Positions 1-10,683 are shown, counted from the stretch's first letter. The stretch is 35,547 nt of DNA from an uncultured Clostridia bacterium (GCA_947626025.1 CANQQQ010000017.1:1-35547); one strand, 5' to 3'. Notes: generated from the sequence alone by a model not told the origin. Made by a program: numbers and translations.

Positions 1-5
1 AAAAA

Positions 6-38
6 TATTAGCACTAAAATAAAAATTTAGTGCTAATA
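6..38. terminator. Stem-loop followed by T-rich stretch, likely terminator
   Basis: TATTAGCACTAAAAT / ATTTAGTGCTAATA inverted repeat, then TAAAATTTTTT. Confidence 0.6.
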
Positions 39-210
39 AATAAAATTTTTTAAGACATTTTCAAAAATGATTGACAATCATATTACTACTTATAATCTAT
101 TCATTAGCAAATTTTGTTAAATTTGTAAAATTTTGTAGACATATTATGTAATTTGTGTTATAATCTTATTTGACATAATAAATTTAAATAATATTGGAGG
201 TTTAATTTAT

Positions 211-1557
211 ATGAAAAAATTAATGAAACTTTTCTTATTCTTTCTAATGTTTACTTTACTTTTCACAAATTTTGCTTATGCAGCATTATCTTCAAATACT
301 CATTTTGAAGTTGTTGACAAAAGCGTTTGTGAAATAGAATTTGGAGAAAATGGAAAATTCACTAAACAAATTATAACTTATGATGAAAATTCTGTTACTT
401 TACAACTTGACGTAACAAATACTGCAGAAGAAAAATTAGAGAAGACTGATTCTGAAATATTTTTAGTTATTGATAATTCTTCAAGCTTAAGAGATAAAGT
501 TTCAGAAACAGAAACAAGAAAAGATTTAATTTGTAACTCCGCTCAAGAATTAGCTACAAAATTACATTCTGCTGATTCAGATTTTAAAATAGGTGTTATA
601 AGTTTTTCTAGTGCTTCTAATAGTTCTAAAGAAGGAACAATAGAAGATGCTACCTTGATCCAACCTTTAACAACAGATAATACACAAGTAGTTGATGCTG
701 TAAATCGTATACATAATTCTCCATACGGTTCTAGAACAAATATTGAAGCAGGACTAGAATTGGCAAACCGTAGTTTCTCTGGAACAGCTGATAAAGAATA
801 TATAATTTTGATAACAGACGGTGTTCCAAATAATGATATTCATGGACATACTATTCAATTTTCTGATATAGTTTTGCAAAATACAAAAAATAAGTTGATT
901 GAATTAGACAATAAAGGGATTAATTTAATCTCTGTTTTAGCTGGTGTTAGTACTGCAATAGATACTACTGTTGGTACTTCTTATGTAGAGCTTGCTGAAA
1001 AAGTATTTGGTACTGAACAAGTTCCAACAGCAGGAAAGTATTATTTTATAACTGATTCAAGTATTAAAGATATTGTAGAAAATAGTGTTTTCAATGATAT
1101 TGAAATTGTTAAAGAAACTCTATTAACTAATATTGTTATAAAAGATTATTTCCCTCAAGAGATAATTGATAATTTTGATTTTGCTTATGTAGAATCTCCT
1201 ACTCTAGGTGACGTGACTGTTGATATTGATAAAACAACAAATTGCATTACATGGACTATTCCTGAATTAGATGCTGGTGAAACTGTTTCTTTACAATATA
1301 AATTAACTTTAAAAGATAATTTTAATAGAGATATTCTTGATAAAATATTACCTACAAACGAAAAGGTTGATATAACAGACGATCAAGGAGATGATGAAAC
1401 TTCATCAGTTTCCCCAAAAGTAAAAGTTACTGAAGATACTACTATAATTCCTGAACCAACTTTACCTCAAACAGGAACATCAAACGTAGTTATTTATGGA
1501 ATTATTGCTGTAAGCATCTTCGGAATTTATCAATATATAAAATATAGAAATGTATAG
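211..1557 (+). CDS. Secreted von Willebrand factor A domain protein with LPXTG sortase anchor
   Basis: N-terminal signal peptide; VIDNSSSL MIDAS-like motif; C-terminal LPQTG + hydrophobic segment + KYRNV; SD ggagg upstream. Confidence 0.9.
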   Translation: MKKLMKLFLFFLMFTLLFTNFAYAALSSNTHFEVVDKSVCEIEFGENGKFTKQIITYDENSVTLQLDVTNTAEEKLEKTDSEIFLVIDNSSSLRDKVSETETRKDLICNSAQELATKLHSADSDFKIGVISFSSASNSSKEGTIEDATLIQPLTTDNTQVVDAVNRIHNSPYGSRTNIEAGLELANRSFSGTADKEYIILITDGVPNNDIHGHTIQFSDIVLQNTKNKLIELDNKGINLISVLAGVSTAIDTTVGTSYVELAEKVFGTEQVPTAGKYYFITDSSIKDIVENSVFNDIEIVKETLLTNIVIKDYFPQEIIDNFDFAYVESPTLGDVTVDIDKTTNCITWTIPELDAGETVSLQYKLTLKDNFNRDILDKILPTNEKVDITDDQGDDETSSVSPKVKVTEDTTIIPEPTLPQTGTSNVVIYGIIAVSIFGIYQYIKYRNV

Positions 1558-1573
1558 ATAATCTAATAAAATT

Positions 1574-1609
1574 AAAAGAAATTGCATGCAAAATGCAATT
1601 TCTTTTTTA
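1574..1609 (+). terminator. Rho-independent terminator
   Basis: AAAAGAAATTGCAT-gcaaa-ATGCAATTTCTTTTTT. Confidence 0.85.
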
Positions 1610-1714
1610 TTTCATAGTGTTATAAAATGACATTTCTTTTTATATAAACAAGTAATTTAATGAATATTTATTTTATATTTTTTTATACTAATAATGTAAA
1701 AGGAGGATTGCAAT

Positions 1715-2002
1715 ATGAATACAACAGTTAATTTATATAGTAAAAAATCAGGCGAAATATCTCGTTTTCTACATCATTTTTATAATAATGATGCTATCCC
1801 TGTAGAAGATGATTCATTGAAATGGAAAAATTCATATGATAATCCAATCGAAATTTCTGATATAATTGGTGTTTTTATTGACAATGATGATAAGTATGAT
1901 ATAAACATGTGGATTAGCTTAGACGATAATATTTTTATTAATGTAACTCCTTCAAATTCTGATAAAATAATAAGGTATCTTTTTGAAAGATACCCATATT
2001 AA
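1715..2002 (+). CDS. Hypothetical protein (95 aa)
   Basis: ORF with aaaggagg SD; no family recognised. Confidence 0.65.
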   Translation: MNTTVNLYSKKSGEISRFLHHFYNNDAIPVEDDSLKWKNSYDNPIEISDIIGVFIDNDDKYDINMWISLDDNIFINVTPSNSDKIIRYLFERYPY

Positions 2003-2006
2003 TTAT

Positions 2007-2489
2007 TTATGCCTCGTTGCTATCATTACTCGCTTTTTCTTCCTCTGTAGCATTTGTAGCTATTGCATCATTACTTTCCTCTTGTTTTCCAATGTCGTTA
2101 TTTTCTTCATTTTCTTTTACTACTTCGTTTTGTTCCATTCCACAATTAGAGCAGTATTTAGCGTCTTTTTCTATCTTTTCATGACAATTTGGACATTGCT
2201 TCCTATCCTTTATATTTAATAATTCGTTATATTGTTGCTCAATCTCTTTTGAAATTCTATCTATATCATCACAAGCATTTTTTATTTCTTTGTCAAAATT
2301 TTCTTTATTGACTGCAAGGTGTCTTCTATATACCGTTTCTCCTAGCTCGCTATATATGTGTTCAATTTTAGACTTGTTTTCATTTATCTTCATTCTAAGC
2401 TTAGTTTCTCTTGCGAACTTATCTGCCTTTTCTGCTGTATACTTATATGTTTGTGATGCTACTTCCCCTATCTTATCAAAGATTTCCAT
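2007..2489 (-). CDS. Zinc-ribbon protein with N-terminal coiled-coil-like region
   Basis: CPNCHEKIEKDAKYCSNCGMEQ double CxxC. Confidence 0.75.
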   Translation of the reverse strand: MEIFDKIGEVASQTYKYTAEKADKFARETKLRMKINENKSKIEHIYSELGETVYRRHLAVNKENFDKEIKNACDDIDRISKEIEQQYNELLNIKDRKQCPNCHEKIEKDAKYCSNCGMEQNEVVKENEENNDIGKQEESNDAIATNATEEEKASNDSNEA

Positions 2490-2617
2490 ATTCTTATCAT
2501 TCCTTCCTAAGGCACAAGAAATTGAAAGAAATAATTACTTCAATCATTTTTCAAACTTCTATCCCTCTATTTTTGTTTTATATATATTATTTGCAATGTT
2601 CATATTTTTTATTCATA

Positions 2618-3604
2618 TTAAAATTCTGATTTCTTATCTCTTATCATCAAATTATTTACCGCAATATCTGGTTTCAAGTTTTCAAATAAAACAGAATAAA
2701 CTGTATTTAATATTGGCATTTCTATGTTATGAATTTTTGCTAACTTATATGCTACCTCAATATTGTCTACACTTTCTATTACCATTCCAATTTCTTTTCT
2801 TGCATCTTCTAAAGTTTTTCCTTGTCCTATTAATTTTCCTGCCCTTCTATTTCTGCTATGTTCACTTAGACATGTAACAATTAGATCTCCTAGACCAGTT
2901 AATCCAAAAAATGTCTCTCTATTTCCTCCTAATGCTACTCCTAATTCTGTAATTTCCTTTAATCCTCTAGTAATTAGTGCTGCAAAAGAATTATCTCCCA
3001 ATCCTAAACCTGATGCTACACCTGCACAAAATGCTATTATATTTTTTAGTGCACCTCCAAGTTCAACACCTTTTGGATCATCACAAGTATAAATTCTCAA
3101 TTTTTCATTCATAAATTCATCTTGCACCATTTTGCATACTTCTTCATGTTCTGATGCTACCACTAGTGCAGTAGGTATAGCTATTGATACTTCTTCGGCA
3201 TGACTTGGTCCTGATAATACTCCTACTTTTGTATTTGGTAATTCTTCTTTTATAACATCATCTAATGTCATTAAAGTTTTGTCCTCAAAACCTTTTGAGC
3301 ATATTATTATTGGTTGGTTTGTAACATATTCTTTATATTTTTTTACTGTATCTCTTGTGAATTTTGATGGAGTTATGTGCAAAATTATATCGCTACCTTC
3401 TATTGCTTCTTTATAATCCAATGTACAAATTACACCTTCAGGTATTACTGACCCTGGTAAAAATTTACAAGTTTTCTCTTCATTTATAAAATATTTTTCA
3501 TCTTCAGCAAAAGACCAAATTTTAACCTCATGTCCCAAATTTCCTAAGTGTATTGCCAAAGCACATCCCCATGAGCCACTACCTATTATACATATTTTTT
3601 TCAT
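2618..3604 (-). CDS. gpsA: Glycerol-3-phosphate dehydrogenase [NAD(P)+]
   Basis: GSGSWGCALA N-terminus, LSGPSHAEEV, GLTGLGDLIVTC motifs. Confidence 0.97.
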   Translation of the reverse strand: MKKICIIGSGSWGCALAIHLGNLGHEVKIWSFAEDEKYFINEEKTCKFLPGSVIPEGVICTLDYKEAIEGSDIILHITPSKFTRDTVKKYKEYVTNQPIIICSKGFEDKTLMTLDDVIKEELPNTKVGVLSGPSHAEEVSIAIPTALVVASEHEEVCKMVQDEFMNEKLRIYTCDDPKGVELGGALKNIIAFCAGVASGLGLGDNSFAALITRGLKEITELGVALGGNRETFFGLTGLGDLIVTCLSEHSRNRRAGKLIGQGKTLEDARKEIGMVIESVDNIEVAYKLAKIHNIEMPILNTVYSVLFENLKPDIAVNNLMIRDKKSEF

Positions 3605-3622
3605 GTTAATATCTCCTCTCGC

Positions 3623-4279
3623 TTATTCTTTTGTTTCTTGTTTTTTAAAAGATAATTTGTTCTCTGTTCCATTTAAAATTCTTTTTATATTTGATCTATG
3701 ATTGAATATTACAATTAATGCTAAAACTAATCCAAAAATTATATAATTTCCTTGAACTATATAATATTGTTCCCCTATTCTAAATATAGTTAAAACAAGA
3801 AATAATACTGCTGCACTTATAGAGCCTAAAGATACCATTCTAGTAATAGCCATTATAAGTAATGCAAATACTAAACATATCAATCCTACTTGCCAATTTA
3901 TAATTAATATTAATCCTAAAGAACTAGCAACTCCTTTTCCACCTTTAAATCCAAAATAAAGTGGAAATGTATGTCCTATGATAGTTCCAATTCCTGCAAT
4001 TTGAGCCATATATTCTACCCTTAGCCCTGCACCAAATCTATTAGCAAGATTTCCTACTAACACAGCAAGTAAAACTGGAACAACTCCTTTTAGTATATCG
4101 CAAATTAAAGTTAATAAAGCTGCTTTCTTTCCTACAGATCTGAGCATATTAGTTGTTCCTGCATTTCCGCTTCCTTTCTCTCTTATATCAAAACCTGCCA
4201 TTTTCTTGCTTATAATTATTGAAAAATTTATACTTCCTATTAAATAAGCTATTACTAATACTACTATATATATAATCAT
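3623..4279 (-). CDS. plsY: Acyl-phosphate glycerol-3-phosphate acyltransferase
   Basis: YLIGSINFSIIISK, GSGNAGTTNMLR, GFKGGKGVASS; adjacent to gpsA. Confidence 0.97.
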   Translation of the reverse strand: MIIYIVVLVIAYLIGSINFSIIISKKMAGFDIREKGSGNAGTTNMLRSVGKKAALLTLICDILKGVVPVLLAVLVGNLANRFGAGLRVEYMAQIAGIGTIIGHTFPLYFGFKGGKGVASSLGLILIINWQVGLICLVFALLIMAITRMVSLGSISAAVLFLVLTIFRIGEQYYIVQGNYIIFGLVLALIVIFNHRSNIKRILNGTENKLSFKKQETKE

Positions 4280-4305
4280 TTTATATCTTCTCCCTAATTT
4301 TATTC

Positions 4306-5637
4306 TTATAAATTCGGATTATCGTCTTTCTTCTCTTTTGCTATCATTCTAATCGGTGTTCCTTCTAAACCGAACTCTTTTCTTATATGATTTATTAAAT
4401 ATCTTTCATAAGAAAAATGAAATAATTCTTTATTATTAACAAATACAATAAATGTTGGTGGTTTTATGCTCGCTTGTGTAACATATAAAATTTTCAATCT
4501 TCTTCCTTTATCTGTTGGTGGTTGTGTTATTGATATTGCTTCATCTATTACTTGGTTTAATGTACCTGTTGGAACTCTTAAAGCGTTCATCTCAGCAACT
4601 TTATTTATTATCTCATAGAGTTTATCTACTCTTTGACCAGTTTTAGCTGATATGAAAATTATTGGTGCATATGTTAAATATGCGAGCTTATTATATATTT
4701 CTTGTTTGAATTTATTGAATGTACTATTGTCTTTTTCAATCTTATCCCATTTATTAACTACAATTATTATACCTTTTCCTGCTTCATGTGCCTGTCCAGC
4801 AATTTTAGTATCTTGTTCTGTTACACCTTCCATAGCATCAATCATTATTAAGCATACATCTGATCTTTCAATTGCAAGTAGTGTTCTCATAACACTGTAT
4901 TTTTCAATGTTTTCCTTTACTTTACTGTGCCTTCTAATTCCCGCTGTGTCTATAAATGTGTATTTTCCATACTCATTTTCATAATATGTATCTATTGCAT
5001 CTCTTGTAGTTCCTGCAATATCACTAACAATAACTCTATTTTCACCAATCATTCTATTTATTAGTGATGATTTACCTACATTTGGTTTTCCTATAAGTGC
5101 TACTTTAATGATATCCTCTTTTTCCTCTTCGTTTACTTCTGGTAAATTCTTACAAACTTCTTCTAATACATCTCCTATTCCTAATGCATTAACAGAAGAT
5201 ACGGCTAAAGGATTACCTAATCCTAATGCATAAAATTCATTTATATCATCTGATGTTTTGCCAAAATTATCTGCTTTATTACACACTAATACTATAGGTT
5301 TCTTTGATTTTTTTAGCATTAAAGCTATATCTTTATCAGATTCTAACATACCATTTTTTATGTCCGTCATAAAAATAATTACATCTGCCATACTTATTGC
5401 AATATTTACTTGTTCTAACATACTTATTACTATAGTATCATTTGATTTAGGCTCTATTCCGCCTGTATCTATTAATGTAAAAGTTCTCCCACACCAATTA
5501 GCTTCTGCATATATTCTATCTCTTGTTACACCTGGTTCATCCTCTACTATAGATATTCTCTGACCTATTACATAATTAAAAAATGTTGACTTTCCTACAT
5601 TTGGTCTTCCTACTATAGCCACTATTGGTTTTGACAT
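4306..5637 (-). CDS. der: Ribosome biogenesis GTPase Der (EngA)
   Basis: Two GTPase domains (GRPNVGKST, GKPNVGKSS). Start placed at 5637 (MSKPIVAIVGRPN) after aaaggagaaaggcga rather than the ORF-track start 5655. Confidence 0.96.
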   Translation of the reverse strand: MSKPIVAIVGRPNVGKSTFFNYVIGQRISIVEDEPGVTRDRIYAEANWCGRTFTLIDTGGIEPKSNDTIVISMLEQVNIAISMADVIIFMTDIKNGMLESDKDIALMLKKSKKPIVLVCNKADNFGKTSDDINEFYALGLGNPLAVSSVNALGIGDVLEEVCKNLPEVNEEEKEDIIKVALIGKPNVGKSSLINRMIGENRVIVSDIAGTTRDAIDTYYENEYGKYTFIDTAGIRRHSKVKENIEKYSVMRTLLAIERSDVCLIMIDAMEGVTEQDTKIAGQAHEAGKGIIIVVNKWDKIEKDNSTFNKFKQEIYNKLAYLTYAPIIFISAKTGQRVDKLYEIINKVAEMNALRVPTGTLNQVIDEAISITQPPTDKGRRLKILYVTQASIKPPTFIVFVNNKELFHFSYERYLINHIRKEFGLEGTPIRMIAKEKKDDNPNL

Positions 5638-5657
5638 TCGCCTTTCTCCTTTCACTC

Positions 5658-6168
5658 CTAATAAACAGTTATTCCTTCTAGCAAATCATCATTTTTGATC
5701 CATTCATCAATGTTAATTCTAGTATATTCGCCTCTACTATTGCCTCTAACTACAATTTCTTTTATTCCTGCATTAATGATCATTTTTCTGCAAATTTGAC
5801 ATGAATTTGCTCCTTGTTCATATTCTTTAGTGTCTTTTCTAATACCCACTAAATACATTGTGCTGTCTATCATATCTTTTCTAGAAGCACTTATTATTGC
5901 ATTTTGCTCTGCATGGACAGATCTGCATGCATCATACCCTCCATGTCTAACTTCTGGTAATATCTTCTTTTTAGTACAATACCCTAAGTCTATACAGTTA
6001 GCTCTTCCTCTTGGAGCTCCTGTATATCCGAGTTGAAATTATTTCATCGTTTTTTACTATAATACAACCAAAATTTTTTCTAAGACATGTACCTCTTTCT
6101 GCTACTGCTTCTGCTATATCTAAATAGTAATTAGTCTTATCAACTCTATTTTCTCTCAAATTAATCAC
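5658..6168 (-). CDS. dCMP/cytidine deaminase family protein, apparent +1 frameshift at CGG (6030-6028)
   Basis: Frame 1: (GTG 6168 or TTG 6159) MINLRENRVDKTNYYLDIAEAVAERGTCLRKNFGCIIVKNDEIIST; frame 2: GYTGAPRGRANCIDLGYCTKKKILPEVRHGGYDACRSVHAEQNAIISASRKDMIDS...; HAE and CxxC zinc motifs. Length 511 nt = 3n+1. Confidence 0.85.
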
Positions 6169-6292
6169 CGCAAATTATTATATCATAAACATTTTTTAAA
6201 ATCTATACTTTTATAGTTTTTATTATTCTATATAATTTTTTTACTATATATTCCGTCAGAGTAGTCACTATTAGCCTATATGTTAATTCTGT

Positions 6293-6940
6293 TTAATATT
6301 CCCCTTTTTTATGTTCAACTTTTTTATTTCCTTGTACTTTATGTCTATCGCTTAGTTTTTGTTTCACTTCTTCAACAGTTATGTCCTTATCATACATTAA
6401 GACTAATACATGATATACTAAATCGCTTATCTCTCCTATTAGCTCGTCTTTATTAGTATTTTTTGCCGCAATAATAGTTTCTGATGCTTCTTCACCTATT
6501 TTCTTACATATTTTATCTACTCCTTGCTCTAATAAATAATTTGTATATGAACCTTCTTTTGGATTATTCTTTCTATCATCTATCATTTTGTATATCTTTT
6601 CAATAATAAAGTTATCAAATTGTTCATCATATGTTTTTATTGTATTAAAGAAACAAGAATAGCTACCTGTATGACAAGCAACTCCTATTTGTTCTACCTG
6701 AATCAATAAAGTATCATTGTCACAATCTAATGTCATAGTCTTTATTTTTTGAAAATGTCCTGAGGTTTCTCCTTTATGCCATAATTCCTTTCTACTTCTT
6801 GAATAAAAACATGTTTCATTATTCTCTAGCATATAATCATAACTTTCTTGATTTACGTATGCTAGCATTAAAACTTCTTTTGTATAAAAATCTTGTATAA
6901 TAGCCGGTATTAATTCTACTTTTGAAAAATCTGGTTTCAT
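6293..6940 (-). CDS. hisIE: Bifunctional phosphoribosyl-AMP cyclohydrolase / phosphoribosyl-ATP pyrophosphatase
   Basis: [40 protein letters not shown]-terminal [13 protein letters not shown]. Confidence 0.96.
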   Translation of the reverse strand: MKPDFSKVELIPAIIQDFYTKEVLMLAYVNQESYDYMLENNETCFYSRSRKELWHKGETSGHFQKIKTMTLDCDNDTLLIQVEQIGVACHTGSYSCFFNTIKTYDEQFDNFIIEKIYKMIDDRKNNPKEGSYTNYLLEQGVDKICKKIGEEASETIIAAKNTNKDELIGEISDLVYHVLVLMYDKDITVEEVKQKLSDRHKVQGNKKVEHKKGEY

Positions 6941-7704
6941 TTATTTATCCTCCTAACACTTATATTATTATTTTCTAATTCTTTTTTTACTTCATCAATT
7001 GTCGCTTCTTTGTAATGGAATAAAGAAGCAACTAGTGCTGCATCACAATTTGTTTCTTTAAAAACTTCTACTATATCTTGGATACTTCCGCATCCTCCAC
7101 TTGCAATTACTGGTATATTTACGTTATCTACTACTGCTTTTGTCATTTCTATATCATACCCTTTCTTTGTTCCGTCTGCATCCATTGAGGTCAATAAAAT
7201 TTCTCCTGCTCCTAATTCTTCACATTTTTTTGCCCATTCTATTAAGTCTAATCCTGTGTTTTCTCTTCCACCTTTTATATAAACTTTAAAATCACCTTTT
7301 TCATCTCTTTTTCCATCTATAGCAACAACTACACATTGAACTCCAAATTCTTTTGATGCTTCTTTTATTAATTTGGGATTCTTAACTGCGGCTGAATTAA
7401 TTGATACTTTGTCAGCTCCACTTTTTAAAATTTCTCTAAAATCCTCTATATTTCTAATTCCTCCACCTACTGTTAAAGGAATTCTAAGCATATCTGCACC
7501 CTTTTCAATAATATCTTTTATTATAGCTCTTTCTTCATAACTAGCTGTTATATCTAAAAATACTATCTCATCAGCACATTGTTCTTCATATATTTTAGCA
7601 TATTCAACTGGTTCTCCTATATCAGTTAAACCCAAAAAATTAATTCCTTTTACTACTTTTCCATTTTTTATATCTAAACATGGTATTATTCTCTTTCTAA
7701 GCAT
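6937..7704 (-). CDS. hisF: Imidazole glycerol phosphate synthase subunit HisF
   Basis: [33 protein letters not shown]; start MLRKR preferred to the longer ORF start 7716. Confidence 0.96.
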   Translation of the reverse strand: MLRKRIIPCLDIKNGKVVKGINFLGLTDIGEPVEYAKIYEEQCADEIVFLDITASYEERAIIKDIIEKGADMLRIPLTVGGGIRNIEDFREILKSGADKVSINSAAVKNPKLIKEASKEFGVQCVVVAIDGKRDEKGDFKVYIKGGRENTGLDLIEWAKKCEELGAGEILLTSMDADGTKKGYDIEMTKAVVDNVNIPVIASGGCGSIQDIVEVFKETNCDAALVASLFHYKEATIDEVKKELENNNISVRRINK

Positions 7705-7735
7705 TTTAACTACCATTCCTTTCCATAAAAATTTT

Positions 7736-8443
7736 TTACATTACCTCCTCTAATTTAACTTTATTCTCATAATATGCTTTACCTACTATACATCCATAAT
7801 AGTCTAATTTGGATAAATCACATATATTATCCTTACTTTTTACTCCTCCTGATACAATAATATTAATATTAGAGTTCTTTTTTATCTTATCATACATATC
7901 GAAATTAGGACCTGATAAAGTGCCATCCTTTGAAATATCTGTAACTACTATATATTTAACTCCTATTTCTTCTATTTTTTTTATAAAATCTATGTAATTA
8001 ATTGTACTTGTTTCCAACCAACCAGATATTGAAACACACTCTTCTTTTACATCAACACCAACTACAATTTTCTCTGATCCATACTTATTTATCATCTTTT
8101 TTAAAAATTCAGGATTATTAATTGCAGAAGTCCCTAATATAATTCTATTTATTCCTATTTCATCTAGATATAATCTAACTGTTTCTTCATTTCTTATACC
8201 ACCACCAAGTTCTATTGGAATTAATATGCTATTTCTAATCTTTTTTATCGTTTCTAAATTAACGCATTTACCATCTTTTGCTCCATCTAAATCTACTATG
8301 TGTATATATTTAGCTCCCATACTTTCAAATTTCATAGCTAATTTTTCAGGCTCTGTACTATAAATTGTTTTTTTAGAATAATCTCCCTTAAATAGTCTGA
8401 CTGCTTTCCCTTCTTTTATATCTATTGCTGGTATTACTAACAT
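7736..8443 (-). CDS. hisA: Phosphoribosylformimino-5-aminoimidazole carboxamide ribotide isomerase
   Basis: [34 protein letters not shown]. Confidence 0.96.
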   Translation of the reverse strand: MLVIPAIDIKEGKAVRLFKGDYSKKTIYSTEPEKLAMKFESMGAKYIHIVDLDGAKDGKCVNLETIKKIRNSILIPIELGGGIRNEETVRLYLDEIGINRIILGTSAINNPEFLKKMINKYGSEKIVVGVDVKEECVSISGWLETSTINYIDFIKKIEEIGVKYIVVTDISKDGTLSGPNFDMYDKIKKNSNINIIVSGGVKSKDNICDLSKLDYYGCIVGKAYYENKVKLEEVM

Positions 8444-9045
8444 TCAATTACCTCCTTCCATGCTTTTAAAATCTTTTCTCCAACTTCTCCACTTTTTTCA
8501 GGGTGAAATTGACATCCAATTACATTATCTTTTCGTACTATAGCAGGTATTTTAACATTACCATATTGTGTATAAGCAATTAATTCATCTGAATAAAAAT
8601 CTGCCATATAAGAATGTACAAAATATACATCATCTTGCTCTGATATGTACTTTAGAATTTTATCTTTTTTGTTGAAAAAAAGTTGATTCCAACCCATATG
8701 CGGTAATTTTTCAGTTACTTTTATCAAATTTACATTTCCCTTTAAATATTTTAATCCTTCTGTTTCTTTTATTTCAAAACCTTTTTCAAATAAAATTTGC
8801 ATACCTAAACAAATTCCCAAAATTGGTGTGCCATTTTCTTTTCTCTCATCTAAAACTTGTACTAAATTATATTTTTTTAAATTCTCCATTGCTACTGGAA
8901 AACTCCCTACTCCTGGTAATATAATTCCTTTTGCACATTTAATATCATTTATATCTCTTGAAATACTCGCTTTTATTCCGACTCTTTTGCAAGCATTTAA
9001 TACACTTTTTACATTTCCAACATTATAATCAACAATAACTACCAT
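8437..9045 (-). CDS. hisH: Imidazole glycerol phosphate synthase subunit HisH
   Basis: DYNVGNVKSV, GICLGMQILFE, GCQFHPEKSG. Confidence 0.96.
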   Translation of the reverse strand: MVVIVDYNVGNVKSVLNACKRVGIKASISRDINDIKCAKGIILPGVGSFPVAMENLKKYNLVQVLDERKENGTPILGICLGMQILFEKGFEIKETEGLKYLKGNVNLIKVTEKLPHMGWNQLFFNKKDKILKYISEQDDVYFVHSYMADFYSDELIAYTQYGNVKIPAIVRKDNVIGCQFHPEKSGEVGEKILKAWKEVIEC

Positions 9046-9075
9046 TATTATATAACTCCCTTCTAAGATATATTT

Positions 9076-9709
9076 TTAATTTTCTATTTTCACGTTTTCG
9101 TGTAATCTATCTACTATATTATATATCTCTTCACTTTTATATTTTAAGCTAACTTTATTTGCTATGAGCCTTGTTGATATTTCTTGAACTTTTTCAATTA
9201 TCTCTAAACCGATTTGCTTTTAATGTAGAACCTGTTTCAACTATATCTACTATAGCATCTGTCATTTTTATTATTGGTCCTAATTCAACAGAACCTTCCA
9301 TTTTAATGATTTCAATGTTCTCTTGCTTTTTAGCGAAATATTTCTTCGCTATGTTAGGATACTTAGTAGCAATTTTCTTATCTCCATTGAATTTTTTATT
9401 TCTATATTCTGGATAAGAAGCTACTGCAAAATAACATTTGCCAATATTTAAATCTAGTAATTCATCATAGTCATTAAAATCACTCTCATCTAGTGTATCT
9501 TTGCCTACTATTCCTAAATCAACAATTCCATGCTCTATAAAAGTTAACACATCATTTGCCTTAACAAATATCATTTCTATATCATCTTTTGTTTTAATTA
9601 ATAATTCTCTATCTTTATTTTCAATAGTTTCAGTATCAAATCCACTCATCTTTAATAATTTACATGTGTCTTTTTCTATTCTTCCTTTTGTTATAGCAAT
9701 TCTAACCAT
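9076..9709 (-). CDS. hisG: ATP phosphoribosyltransferase, short form, apparent +1 frameshift at CGG (9211-9209)
   Basis: ORF 9194-9709 ends [18 protein letters not shown]; skipping one C gives ...[50 protein letters not shown] ending at 9076. Length 634 nt = 3n+1. Confidence 0.9.
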
Positions 9710-9711
9710 TT

Positions 9712-10683
9712 CTATTCTCCCTTTCCTTCAATTACTTTTAATATATTATTTAAATAATATCCCATACCTATTGCTGGAACATCTCTCTTAAAGTTTTTAT
9801 ATAGTGAATCATATCGCCCTCCTCTTACAATAGGCTCTGGACTAAATGGGCTATAAACTTTAAACATAAGTCCTGTATAATATTCCATTGCAGGGCACAT
9901 ACTTAAATCAAATATTATATTCCTATTGTTTTCTACTTTCTCATATATTGATCTTAGTTCTTTTAAAGCATCCAAAATAATTTCATCATCTATATTGTTC
10001 ATTATATTGTTAAGCATTTCTATATCTCCGCAAAGTCTTGGTAACCTTAATAATAATTTTTTTAATTTTTCATCTAAATTATTGTTATTTAAAACAAATT
10101 TCTCCATTTCGCTTATATTTTTTTTGAATAATATATTTTTTAAGCTTTCCTTATCACCAACTAAATCACATATTCTATAGAATAATTTTGCAGACCCCAA
10201 TTCTAATTTTAAGTTTGATAATCTTAGCTGTTCTAAGGAGTGTTGTAATATATTTAAACATTCTATATCTCCTAATATTCCAGGCTTATTAATAAGTTCT
10301 AACCCTGCTTGATGATTTTCTGAATTTCTTCCTTTATATGTTCTCTCTTTTCTATATACATTTCCAAAATAAGAATACCTTGCTTCTTTGTTTGTATTTT
10401 GTAAAAAATAATGTCGTGCAAGTGGAATTGTAAAATCCCATCTTAATGCAATTACTTTTCCATCTTTTCCAATATACTTAAAAACTTTTTCCTCATCGAA
10501 ATCCTTGTATACACTCTTATAAAGTTCAACATATTCAAATAATGGCGTTAATGTTTCAGTAAAACCATACTCATTAAATATGGTTCTTAATACGCCTTCA
10601 GTTTTTCGCAAATTATCAACATTCTTTGTTATTATTCCTCCATTTTCTTCTGGAATTAAATATTTACATTCTTCTAAAAACAT
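9712..10683 (-). CDS. hisZ: ATP phosphoribosyltransferase regulatory subunit (HisRS-like)
   Basis: Class II synthetase-like: [22 protein letters not shown]; pairs with short-form HisG. Confidence 0.93.
   Translation of the reverse strand: MFLEECKYLIPEENGGIITKNVDNLRKTEGVLRTIFNEYGFTETLTPLFEYVELYKSVYKDFDEEKVFKYIGKDGKVIALRWDFTIPLARHYFLQNTNKEARYSYFGNVYRKERTYKGRNSENHQAGLELINKPGILGDIECLNILQHSLEQLRLSNLKLELGSAKLFYRICDLVGDKESLKNILFKKNISEMEKFVLNNNNLDEKLKKLLLRLPRLCGDIEMLNNIMNNIDDEIILDALKELRSIYEKVENNRNIIFDLSMCPAMEYYTGLMFKVYSPFSPEPIVRGGRYDSLYKNFKRDVPAIGMGYYLNNILKVIEGKGE

Noticed and set aside
2290-2877. 195-aa plus-strand ORF
   Set aside because: Antisense across the zinc-ribbon gene and gpsA; hydrophobic low-complexity product typical of AT-rich antisense reading.
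5830-6036. 68-aa plus-strand ORF
   Set aside because: Antisense to the deaminase gene and created by its frame; no SD or family.
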